From Marthasterias glacialis (lineage: Eukaryota > Echinodermata > Asteroidea > Forcipulatida > Asteriidae): 64,000 nucleotides of DNA. Below the pieces are notes generated by a model that did no database searches, was not told where the DNA came from, and saw only the letters and a list, made by a program, of their open reading frames with translations. The position numbers were made by a program, and so were the translations under genes. Below, piece after piece: positions 24,301-36,300 of the stretch. The stretch covers positions 687,001 to 751,000 of the forward strand of contig OU452231.1 in the NCBI GenBank assembly GCA_911728455.2, given 5' to 3'. Within the stretch, counting starts at the first letter, position 1. The number at the start of each line of letters is the position of its first letter.

Positions 24301-27300
24301 CTTAATGTAACATAACAAAATCGTGAATTTTTTTATCATGAAAATTAGTAAAACATCACTTCTGTTTTTTGAAATTAATTTCTTTTTATTTTCGTTTTAA
24401 AGATTTTTTTCTAAAGACATTACTTCCTGCCTTTTTTTTTACACAACGCATATATGCGGTCCCATCGTTTCCATTAAAAAAAAACAGGCTGCTAGTCTTT
24501 GTTATCTCGCTATTTCGCATGCTACAACACAAGCAGGAACCAAGGAACACTAGCCGTCGCTTTCATGTACAATACAGTAGAATGAGAGCATGCCCTCTAT
24601 TGGCGAAATCTAACATTACGATAACATACAATAATGCTTGTAAACGGCTTGATAACCAAGACTAGTTATCTGTGGATGTTCTATAAAATAAAAATTTCCC
24701 GAAATGTTGTCACTGGTGTGCACGCTAAAGCCATGTACAGCATGGATCGTCACCGGTTCACGCCTTGGAGGGCAGCATGGTCAACGACAGTTCAACGGAA
24801 ACTTTGGTCTTTAGCTTGTACTAGAAACTACTACAATGTGTCGGTTTCATTTTAATAAAAATGATAACACGTAGGATTACCCTAGATGAACAAAAGGATT
24901 ATTTTACACCATAAATGTAAGTTTACAGACAGTGATCTTGCGTTGATCTCAAGCTACACCGGATAAGGCGCATCGTTAAATACGATGTAGTAATATTTTA
25001 GTACCTTTGAAAGTGAGATAAGCCGCGTCTTATACGCAGGGAAATAAGGTAGAAAGATTATGTTTTTCAGTTGTAAATACAGTCTTACCTTTATGCTAAA
25101 AATGTATAGCATAAAGACATGGTCAGTAGTAAAGATTGCAAATTTCCTTATGGACACCTTGCACCCACTTCACACACAGCGACTGTGCCATGCTCACCAT
25201 TTTGGGGGTCAACAGGAACATCTCTTAAAATTGGCACTACACTGTATAACACACCATGACATTGACTCCCAAAATGGCACAACCAAGATTATTGTGATGA
25301 TAGCGTCAGTGAATTGGGTCAATTGGTCACAATATACATTTTTATTCTTTTGTTATGAGCAGGAACGGAAAATCCGCAACTCAACTGAAGCAAGGAACAC
25401 CACACCACTTATTGAGAAAAACAAACGTCTCTTGAGGAAGATCAAGGATCTGGAACAATTAAAGAAGAAATTAGATGAGCGGAACAAGGCTCTATCAGAG
25501 GAAAATCAGAAACTGGTGAGTGCCACAGGAGTTCTCTTAAGTTCGAAATGTGTCCTGTTCAAAATAAGACAATAGAATTAGCTGTTGGAGTCTGCTTACC
25601 AACCAAAAGGACCAGTGGTATAAATGCTAAAAATTGTTAATGGCCTCACGTTTTCAACCCCAGCAGAATCTTTCTCAAAGGCTAAATGAGAAAGAGTTTG
25701 AGAAAGACTCTGCTAGGTTCCAAACATGAGGGCTGTTCAAAATAATTTACTTTTGCCAAAAAATTTTCAAAAAGATTTTAAATTCAGAATTCCAGTTAAA
25801 ACAAGAAGCTTACTGTTTTTCAATAAAACTAGTAGATATGTCTGAAGAATATTTTTTGTCGGTCCAATCTATCATATCACTGTATCGCATTTAATCATTC
25901 TTTTCTTTTACTTATATTTAAAGCGTACATTGAAAGAGAACATGCGGTGCCGTCTGGAGAGAGAGAACCAGAGCCTACGTAAAGTGTTGAGCAAAGAACG
26001 GCAACAGACTCAACAAGAGGCAAGTAAGTCCTCAAGAACAGGTGATGACCCCATCGCAGACAAGGAAGAAGAACTGAAGAAACTGAGGGTAGAGGTTCAG
26101 GAGCAATTCTTGGAAATTGTGGAGCTCAAACAAGCAGCATTGGTGAGTGGGTTTGGAAAGTAGTGGGGACTGGGAGGGAGGGAGTTTGAAGGGAGGACGT
26201 ACAACTGATTCACTAGAGTTTGGAGTATAGTAAACTAAAACTAGTAAATTAGTAAATTTGCGGGTACAACTATGTAGAAATCTCTTTCGGGGAGGAGTGG
26301 TGGTGGCTCTGAAAAGAGCTGGTGTGGTCTCGACGTTTCGAACAGTATACTCTGCTCGTGTTTAGGATAATGCTGGATTGTTGCTGATGTTAGAGCTTAA
26401 ATAGGGCTGAAAATCAACTAAACCTTCTAGGAGAGTGGATTTGGGACGTGGTGGGGACTGTGACTGTGATGAAGGAGTGTGTACAGGATGTCCATTCAGA
26501 TTGTGTGATATTTGTTGTGCTTGAGCAAATCTACTTTGGTGAGTAAAGTATGCAGAATGCTAGTCAGGTGAGGGGAACTGGGGATAGATCTTGAGAGAGG
26601 GGATGGGAAGGTCACGAGTGATGCCACGTTTCGATCAAATGACCTCTTTTTTAAAACAAGGTTTTGACTGCTTGCACGTCTCGCACGGCGACTGTGCCAT
26701 GCTCACTATTTTGTGAGTCAACAGGTAAACATGTAAATGCGGTATCACCTAAAATGCACACTTCACTGTATAACACACAGTGACATTGACTTCCAAAGTG
26801 GTTCAACCAAGATTATTGTGATGATGACCTCAGGTGAATTAGGTCAATATGGGAACAGTTACAAAGAAGTGCAGCCTGTGAGTTTATCCAGTAGTGGCAT
26901 AAAAGAATTCTATGTTCTTTATTTTTTTTAAAATATCTTTTGTCATGCGCCAATATTTATAGAAGAACAAAAATGTTTGTTTTTTTGCTTCAGGAGCAGG
27001 ACCGCTTGCCCAAGGCTCCAGACCAGAGCTCGTCCTTACTGACTGTGCCCAACTTCAGGCCCAGGTCATCAAGTCTTACTCCTTTTAGTTGCGATGATGA
27101 TGTTGGTGTGAGGAGTCGCTCTGGATCGTTTGGTACTCCGATACCGTCGCCGTTGGCTCTGTCAGATTGTGAAGACAGTTTGGATGAGGTTAGAGAAAAC
27201 CACTCAAAGGAAATATTCATTTGTCCTTTCATTTGAGGAACCAATGAGTCTGCAGAACTAGGAAAGGAGCAAGATGCCTACCATACTTTGGTGAAGGGCA

Positions 27301-30300
27301 AAAACTGAAATATTGTTTCTTTCCTGATGCGTTTTCTGATGCATTAATGACATCATTTCAATTATTTGTGGTACTCAAAGCTAGTTATATGATTGAACCT
27401 GGGCCCAATTTCATAGAGCTGCTTAAAGTACAAAAATTAGCTAAGCTTAATAAAATTATGCTTACCAGAACAAGGTTACCAGCCAAAGTATCACGTCACA
27501 CATACCATCTTTGACTGGTATACTGCGTATTTTTGCTGAGCAGAAAATGTTTAAGCAATATTTTCTGCTTAAGCAGCTCTATGAAATTGGGCCATGGCCT
27601 GTCGTCACCAATTTTGCTCTATGTTTTAGCAGTTGAGACATCTTCTCTAGAATGTGGAAGGGAATGGGTTCGAATTCCACCTGAGGGGCTTGTGGATTGT
27701 TTTCCTGAAGAAGTCGAAAAGTACTGAGCATGCAGCGTTTCAACATACATAGTGTAGGGCCAAAAATTCAATGATATTGTAAAAATATGTTGAGGTAGAC
27801 TGTCTGAATAAAGCAAACCACAACCCAGTTTTTAAAACTTCCTAAACAGTTATTTGTTCTCAAGTGTTGATTTTATTGAGGAACTCTGTGTCAGAGTTCA
27901 AATTTTTAAATTTCAATAATGCATTTGATTGTTTATATAACACCCAAGTAGATCCTTGTCATTTGATTGGATGATTCTGGGTCATGTGGCATTAATTAGT
28001 CAAACCATTACATGGCTTGCGTTTGAGCCAGATATTTTGGTTCCATTCATTGTGCATTTTTGTTCCATCCAATTTGATCTACTGCATGCTAGACCACATC
28101 ACACATTATACACAGCAGTACAAAACGCCCTCGTAGTGCATTCCAGAATACATTTTTCAGCTCATGAAAATATTCTCACCGTTGTACTTGTACACATTCA
28201 GTTTTTGTATACTGTCAAAATATTGACTCTTCTTTTAAAAAAGAATCATGGCCAATATCTGAAATTGTTGGGAGGCAGGACTTCAGCAGTAGGGTAGTAA
28301 GAGCGTAGACCGAAACACTAGAGTTATCTTGTGTAATTTTATTTGAATTCAGGTTAGTGTTGATGAAATGATGGATGGAATAGCAACCAGACAGCTAGTT
28401 GATGCCAAACAAATGGAGAAGTTACTGCAACAGGTCAGTAAAAATATCAAGCAATATCATTCTTATTTATTTTTTATTTTCCCCCTACATTCCAATTACA
28501 TCAGGATGCTACTGCCACCTTAGAGGTCAAATCATAATAAGAGTAATAATGATACTGGGGACTTATGTAACACGTATATCTACCAACAATGAGGTACTCA
28601 AGGCGCTTATTATATATATATATATATTTTGACAAGTTTTTGATTTTTTGAATTATGCGAGCCATTTGTGTAGCACCTTATAGGGGTTTACAAGGTGCTG
28701 TGGCGCATTCAGCAGCCACTGCCAGAAATACCGGGGCAAACCCTATTTCTTAGCAATAAGTGCACTGGGTTCTTATATGTGAATTACACAACACAAGGGA
28801 CCTACGGCTATACGTCCCATCCGAAGAACGCAGCAATAATGGTTAAGTGTCTTGCTTAAGGACACAAGTGTCACGACCGGCACTCAAACCCACACTCTGC
28901 TGATCAGAAACACCAGAGCTTGAGTCCAGTGTGCTTAACCGCTCAGCCACAACACCCCATCATATGAAAGATATGGTTTTTATATACAGTGAATCAAACC
29001 AAGCTACTTGGAATGTTTCAAATGGTCATTTTTCCTGACAATTTGGCCATTTAGAAAGGGTCTATACTCAAAGCACTTTTGGATACTACCTTGAAGATTG
29101 TACATCAAGACCCAAATACATAGAACTGCTTCGACAAATGTAATGGGGATTATGAAATAGTCCTGCAACAATAAGAAGATAAGCAGAGTATACTTTAAGT
29201 CAAACTTTAAGACCAATGTTATCGTTTTTTGTCGTCAGAACCAACGTTTTTTTCTTATTGGAAGAGGTATTTTTTAACATGCTTATTACCCATGACTAGT
29301 TATGTTTTTTTACAAGGTATGGAGCTTATTTTGGTAAGCTGAAGTGATTTGTGCTTAGCTAATCTTTGTGCTTTAGCAGCTGTATGAAATACGGCCCAGG
29401 TTGGGGTCCCTTTTATTACGTTGTGAAATCTGATATTGTGTTCTCTCCGTTCTTAGAATAAGGAACTTGAAGAGCGATGCACCAAGCTACAGTGGCAGTT
29501 ACAAGACAGCAAAGATCAGAGCGAACTCTTAGAATTTCGCATTCTGGAACTAGAAGAAGAAGAGGAGAATCTTTCGTTAACACCGACGCCTCAGTCTATT
29601 GATGGAAACAATCAGGTACCGGTATCAATAACCTCCATGACAACAGCCTGAGTACACTAGCAGACCTCGATCTTAAGAAAAACGGGGGCAGGCCTTTGCT
29701 GGCCAAATCAGAGAAATTGTACAAGGGCATGCTGGCCAAGTTGGTAGTGACAGTGCAATTTTTCTGAAGGGCATGCTGGCCAACTCGACAGGGCATGAGG
29801 CCAATGGCCTCGGTGGCCTCAGTTAAGATCAAGGCCTGCCATTTATATATAACCCTGTAACAATTGACAAGGTGCTGTGGCGCAGTATGACTGCAGCTTA
29901 CCAAGCCAGAAACCCCGGGGCAAACCTCTTCTCTTAGCGATAAGTGTAACTGGGTTCTTTTACGTGCATTACACAATGCACAGGACCTACGGCATTTTAA
30001 AACCCATCTAAAGGACGAAGCAATAATGGTTAAGTATCTTCCTTAAGGAGACAAGTGTCAAGACCGGGACTCAAACCCACACTCTGCTGATCAGAAACAT
30101 CAGAGCTTGAATCCGGTGCAGTTGACTGCTCGGCTATCACTTCTTCCAAGAAGAGATTATTACTACATGATGTTCCTGGAAGAATTCAATCAATGATGTA
30201 ATCAGTGAGGTGCAGATTTGTTATTTTCTTCCTCACATTGTTACAATACTGGCTCAGTATTATAAAGAACTTTTAGCAGTTTGTATGATTTCATAAAACT

Positions 30301-33300
30301 GGTTTGTGTAGTGTGGAGCTCTTGGTAAACTAAGATTATTGCTCATATTATTTTCAAAAAAGTATTCGTTTGTCAAAAATCAAACACTACTTTTGTTTAA
30401 AAAAACCTTTATTTGTGTATTTATTTATTTTGGGGCGGGGGGGGGGGGGGGGGGGGCTGGGGGGCGTGTAATGCACGGAAAAGAACCCAGTGCACTTGTT
30501 GCAAAGAGAAAGGGATCGCCCCGGTGTTCCTGGTTTGATTGGCTGCAGATTGCGCCACAGCACCTTGTAAACCATTACTTGGTGTTATGTCAAGGAACAG
30601 CAGTGAATTTCACAAAATTTCGTCCTAATTTAGGACTTGTCCTAACTTATGACTCGTCCTAACTCGAGATAAGACTAGTCCTAGCACTTTCTAAAATCCA
30701 CCCCCAGGTCTCATGCTTCAAAATGTTAACTCCACATGCCTTGTGGGAAAAAAACACTGAGCGCTGTGAGACGCCCATCGGGTGTGATAAAGCGCTATAT
30801 AAGAACTGCAGATGTTTATCTGTAGCAATGAGAAAGAATTCCTCGTGATGTTTTCTCCTTATACATTTAGCTGTCTCATTTTATTTATGATAACTTTATT
30901 TCAGAGGGCACTTTCCTTGGAAGGTCTAGTCCAGGAAAAAGATTCACTAATACAGTGTTTACAGCAAGAAATAGAATCCCAGAGGGAGTGTGTCAAGCAG
31001 ATGGAAGAGACACAAGAACAGGTAAATGATTCAGCTGTTCAAACATACCTTCGCTTGCATGGATCTTGGATTGAACTGTAATTGCCACTGCAATGTACTT
31101 TCTGCAACTTCTTAGATTCTTAGATTTTTTTGCTTTGCATGTCTTGTTGTATTATAGAAATGGTTTACTAAATCAGTAATCAAGTTCACTTGACCCGAAC
31201 ATGTCTATTTATTATCTTATTTCATTTGCTTCCGATCCAGCTATGACAGGTAAAAAATATTGATTTTCTCCAGTGTTGCGTATTTGATTTGATTTATTCA
31301 TTTTAAGTTGGGTCAAAATTATTTTATTTTGGGTTTTTGTCATACTTTAAGGATGATTATATGATTTTTTTTTGAACTTTCATGATAGTCTGATTTTACT
31401 AGAATTATTTCAGGAGTAAGTAAAGCTTAATAACGCACTTTCAAGTTAATGTGACTTTGCACTGCATGAAATTGTTTGCTTTGAATTTTGTTTTTGCACT
31501 TGAAGGATTTCCAAAAGTGTTTGCATATTTTCTTTTATACCAAAAATATATGTGACTGTGGTGAAACAAGTTTTTATGGAAACACATTGAATTGAAAACT
31601 TCATACTTGTGTTTGTTACCTAATAATAACTACTACAATACCCATCTTGCAAAATCATCCATATGCTGGTGTTTAATGGGTTTGTCATAGCACAGCCAGA
31701 CCATCCACATTTGCCTTGGGGCCAGTCACTATATCACAGCCAAACCATCCACATTTGCTTCAGGGCCAGTCAATAGAGCAAAGCCAGACCATCTACATTT
31801 GCCTTGGGGCCAGTCAATAGAGCACAGCCCGACCATCTACATTTGCCTTGGGGCCAGTCAATAGAGCACAGCCCGACCATCTACATTTGCCTTGGGGCCA
31901 GTCAATAGAGCACAGCAAGACCATCCACATTTGCCTTGGGGTCAGTCAATAGAGCACAGCCAGACCATCCACATTTGCCTTGGGGTCAGTCAACAGAGCA
32001 CAGCCAGACCATCTACATTTGCCTTGGGGCCAGTCAATAGAGCACAGCAAGACCATCCACATTTGCCTTGGGGCCAGTCACTATAGCACAGCCAGACCAT
32101 CCACATTTGCCTTGGGGCCAGTCAATAGAGCACAGCCAAACCATCCACATTTGCCTAGGGGCCAGTCACTATAGCACAGCAAGACCATCCACATTTGCCA
32201 TGGGGCCAGTCAATAGAGCACAGCCAGACCATCTACATTTGCCTTGGGGCCAGTCAATAGAGCACAGCCAGACCATCCACATTTGCCTTGGGGACAGTCA
32301 ATAGAGCACAGCCAGACCATCCACATTTGCCTTGGGGCCCAGTCAATAGAGCAAAGCCAGACCATCTACATTTGCCTTGGGGCCAGTCAATAGAGCACAG
32401 CCAGACCATCCACATTTGCTTCAGGGCCAGTCACTACAGCACAGCCAGACCATCCACATTTGCCTTAGGGCCATTTACTCTGCTCGTATCAGACTTATCT
32501 CAGAGCTCAAAGCATTTGATGTTGAGCTGTTACATGTATGATTCGTTAAATAACATTGAAGGCTATGTTTTCACAGAATTTGATGTGTCATATTGTAAAA
32601 GGCAATAAGATAGCACCTTCTTTTGTTGTGCTTTGCATGGTTGCAGTGCTTTTCATAAAATTATTTTCTTTATGCTTTATATTTGTATTTGGTTTATTGT
32701 ATGCTAACCTAAAATTGCTAATGCCAATTGATTCCCACCAGCTTAAAAGTATTCACAGTTCACAGAAATTGACCAATGAAGATTCACCATCCTTGATTCG
32801 CCAGCTGCAATTGGCTAAGATGGTAAACTAATTAGCCTAATTTGTGTGAAACCATCAGATCCTTGTCATCCCATTGCTTGAGTTTCTGGTGTCTCTTCTG
32901 GCTTCCCCATAACCTTCCTATTTCAAATTTAACTCAAATGTTTCTGTTTTAGTCAATTTTCAGCAACCTTAGCAAACTTATTGTAAAGACCATTGACCTC
33001 CAAAATATCTTAAGAAAATGTCCCTCATTGGTTGTATGCTTGGTTTGCATGACCACTTGTGGATGCCAATTAGTAGTTAATTTGTAGAAATAATAGTAAC
33101 AAATATAGCCTAAGAAAGGCATTAAAAATACAAAGCTTGATAGATTAGGAGCTTTTGATAATGGTAGTTTGTAGGAAAATATCCCCCTTTGAAACATTTG
33201 TTTTTTATTTGTATGAGTGTTCTTTTGAAAATGAAGTACAGTGGAGATCAAGTTAGTTTAGTGGTATCTTTCCCCAGTTTGAATTCTCCGACATCTAAAA

Positions 33301-36300
33301 TGACAATCTCATCATCTTCTCTACATTGATATCTTCCCCTGCCTTTCTCTTCTCTGGACCCCAGTTTGAATTGTCTCACATCGAAGTTGACAATTTCATC
33401 GTCTTCTCTACATTGATATCATGTAACACTGAAAAAATGTGTTTTGATCTGACATCTTTACTTTCAAAGTCGTAGAATTTATTCCCAAAACCACAACCAA
33501 ATTTCATTGAGCTATTTAAACAAACAAGCTTGCTACGCACAAATTATTTGTGCTTATCAGAAAAAAGCACCACGTCATGTACTGTTTATGACAGATTTCA
33601 CTGGTAGATTTTTCTTTGCAGATTTTTGTTAAGCAAAGTTATTAGTTTGATAAGAAGTTGTATGAAATTTGGCCCTAGTTTGGGATTTATCAGGATTTTT
33701 TCTGAATTGTCTCTTAATACCCTGAAGTAGCCATCTGTGAGTTATGATCCTCTCTTTAAATGAATGGAACCAGACTATTTTCCCTTACAGCTTCAGCGTC
33801 AACCATGGTTGGCAAAAGCAAAAAATAAAACAGTTTTATTATTTGAACAATAATGCTATCAAATTAATACCCATATTAAATTATAAATACAATTTACTGT
33901 CCAAAAGCAAAAGGTAAACTTATATCTCGTAAAAAAAAGTTTAAACGTTTTACCCCAAAAGGCAAATTTTTGCAATGGGAGTTTTTACATTTTGTGATAC
34001 TCAAGCCTCCCATACAAAATAGTTGTCAATGTTTGTAAACAAAAGAAGGTCTACAGACATTTCTGTTGTTGGTAAACAAACCACGCTGGTGGGCATGGAG
34101 GGCCAAATGTTGCAAAACATTCAAGTCTTGTTGACAGACATTGTGACCAAATTTAACATTTTTGCAAACTTTCTATTTGAAGAAAATACATCCCATCATT
34201 GGCTGGTTTGTTTTCAACAAAATCTAAACATTTTTTGAATATTTTTGTAACTATTTTGCAAACTGTGATTATCTGTTTTTGCTTTGCTTTGATGGCTCCC
34301 AGTAGTATCTCCATCTTGGTTGGCAAAAACTTGGGCTGTGACATAGCAAAAGAAAGGTCTATTGTCTTCATACAGAAAGTGATTTCGCTTGTTCAAAAAT
34401 TCTTCACTTTGCTGCCTCAGTATAAGACCAAGAATGTTTGGGGATTTTTTTGCATCAAAATCTAACAAGAATACATTTAGGCAGTTATGTAACTTTGAAT
34501 AGAAACCTACATAGTCAAGGTGACGAACCTCAGAGGCACATTGACTGGGGAATATCTATGATAATACCCAGGTACTTCCAGCCATACCTGTGTGCAAGAC
34601 CACCATTGTAATTCAAATGAAAGATTAGAGAATAATGCACCTCTGTCCTAACCCCCTTAACAGTTATGCTTGTGTACTTTATGGGTTTATTGATCCAGTC
34701 TATCAGAGGATGATTGATTGTAGTCTCAATAGTCAGTGGGTAGATTATTACCACATGGGTGCTCTTACCAATGCTTCAGTGAGTGGGCTACACAGGAGGG
34801 TGTTTGGCTTGTTGATTGTTGACAATCTGGCGCTGCTGGTGCTAACTACTGACCTCAACCAGTGTTACCTGGTGTAGACCGAGGGGAGCCGTATTTGAAC
34901 TTTGTGGGGTAGTGTGTTGTTATGGTATGAGGGGTGACTGAATTCTTACGGGGCCTAGGTAAAACTATCATCTACCTCCTAGCGACGGTTGGGAATTACA
35001 AGTTTGAGACTGGATAGTGAATATTATCTTGCAAGCTGAATATTTTGGATAGTGTACATGTTCATGTAGTGATTATACTTGTTTTACAATGGAGGGGCAT
35101 GACTACCTGATGGTTATGTAAGTATTTCATAATCTACTTGAATTTGAAGCACCAATTTGAGTTGAATCATGGAGGTCTTTGGATATACCATTATCATCAT
35201 CCATCGATGTCAAACAGATTGTGCTGAAAAAATAACTTACTAGAGTCTACTTTATGCAGTGGCTTTTGTCTGATACTGGTAAATGAATGTAGACAGAATC
35301 CTTGGTTGATAGAAGATCTAGTTTTTGTTATTTGCTGAAAAATACAGAGGAAATATAGATCATGTTTGTGTTAAGGTTGTCTGATTAATTTGTTGGATCT
35401 TTGCTGATGGTCTCTCTGCTTCAGTATTTAATCAATGACTTTGTGGATGTGGCTGTGAATCAGTAAGTCAGAATGGTCAGAAATGTGTGCAGTGTTTAAC
35501 ACGTTACATGTACCTGTTGTCTTTATCAGTATTCTGTTCCCATGGAGATCATTTATTTTATAGGATTTGAGGCAATGCATGGTGAGGTATCAATGTATAT
35601 TTGGTTTGCGGTAACACCATGTGATTATATCTACTTTGCTATAAACACTAGATTGTTCTTGTGAGAACTTGTCTTGCTATTATTTTACTACCGCGGAGTA
35701 GATTTCAACTTACATGGTGTTACCGTAAACCAAAATATGCAGTCATTTATTTAATTATTATTACTATTTTTATTTAGTTGGTCTTTATAGTGGTATTTCT
35801 ATTTTGTTTGATTGACTATAAAGTCTTTTTACAGAATGCTATATTTTCAATAGCATTGTAGCTCATGTCTCAGGCGTCTATGTCCTTGGTGTTTTAACAC
35901 AAGTGAAACTAAAAGTGTTTTTAATTACCAAACATGTATGTTTGGGTAAGCTTAGTGGTTTGTTCCCTGCCTTTCACCTCTGTGGACCCTGGTTCGAATC
36001 CCGCTTCGGACCAGAGCCTTAAGTGGATTGGGTTTCAGTCCCTACCTGGTTGAGCTGGGATTTTCCTCCAACATTAAAAACTGAGATTTCTTCAACATCT
36101 TTTCTTTACTGGTAACTTCAGGCCAACAGTGAAAGGCACTATTGAGAGTCCCTTGGTTTCAGGAAGAAACTAGGAAGATAATGATTTCTTTACCTACCAC
36201 AAGTCGATATAAAGGGGGCACGTCCGCACTCTCAGTTTGTCCTACAAGTCAAGGTATCGACTTGACATCATCACCTAAAAATAAACAACACTTTGTATTT

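Larger units (their letters stand above)
21068..25362. other. Intron 3
   Basis: Contains a short palindromic segment near 21657-21756 (tatggtggacac and gtgtccaccat), a G-run at 22262-22274, and the MITEs listed at 23357, 23570, 24118 and 25180. Otherwise unrecognised, with no exon. Confidence 0.5.
26143..26993. other. Intron 5
   Basis: Contains the antisense histone-type stem-loop with a retroelement-like motif at 26281-26360, and copy B of the palindromic repeat. The remainder is unrecognised. Confidence 0.55.
29616..30904. other. Intron 8
   Basis: Holds a MITE, two SINE pieces in opposite orientations, a G-run of about 30 bases at 30432-30465, and a cluster of gtcctaa-type motifs at 30610-30706. 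Confidence 0.6.

Noticed and set aside
24369-24855. Possible transposase fragments inside the 24118-25052 element
   Set aside because: The frames are short, in different phases and show no catalytic motif I recognise.
31690-32475. CRISPR-like array
   Set aside because: The units are directly adjoining with no unique spacers, and the genome is eukaryotic; it is a minisatellite.
31892-32608. Repeated open frames of the HLPWGQSIEHSQT type
   Set aside because: They arise from the 44-bp repeat shifting frame; there is no start context or splice support.
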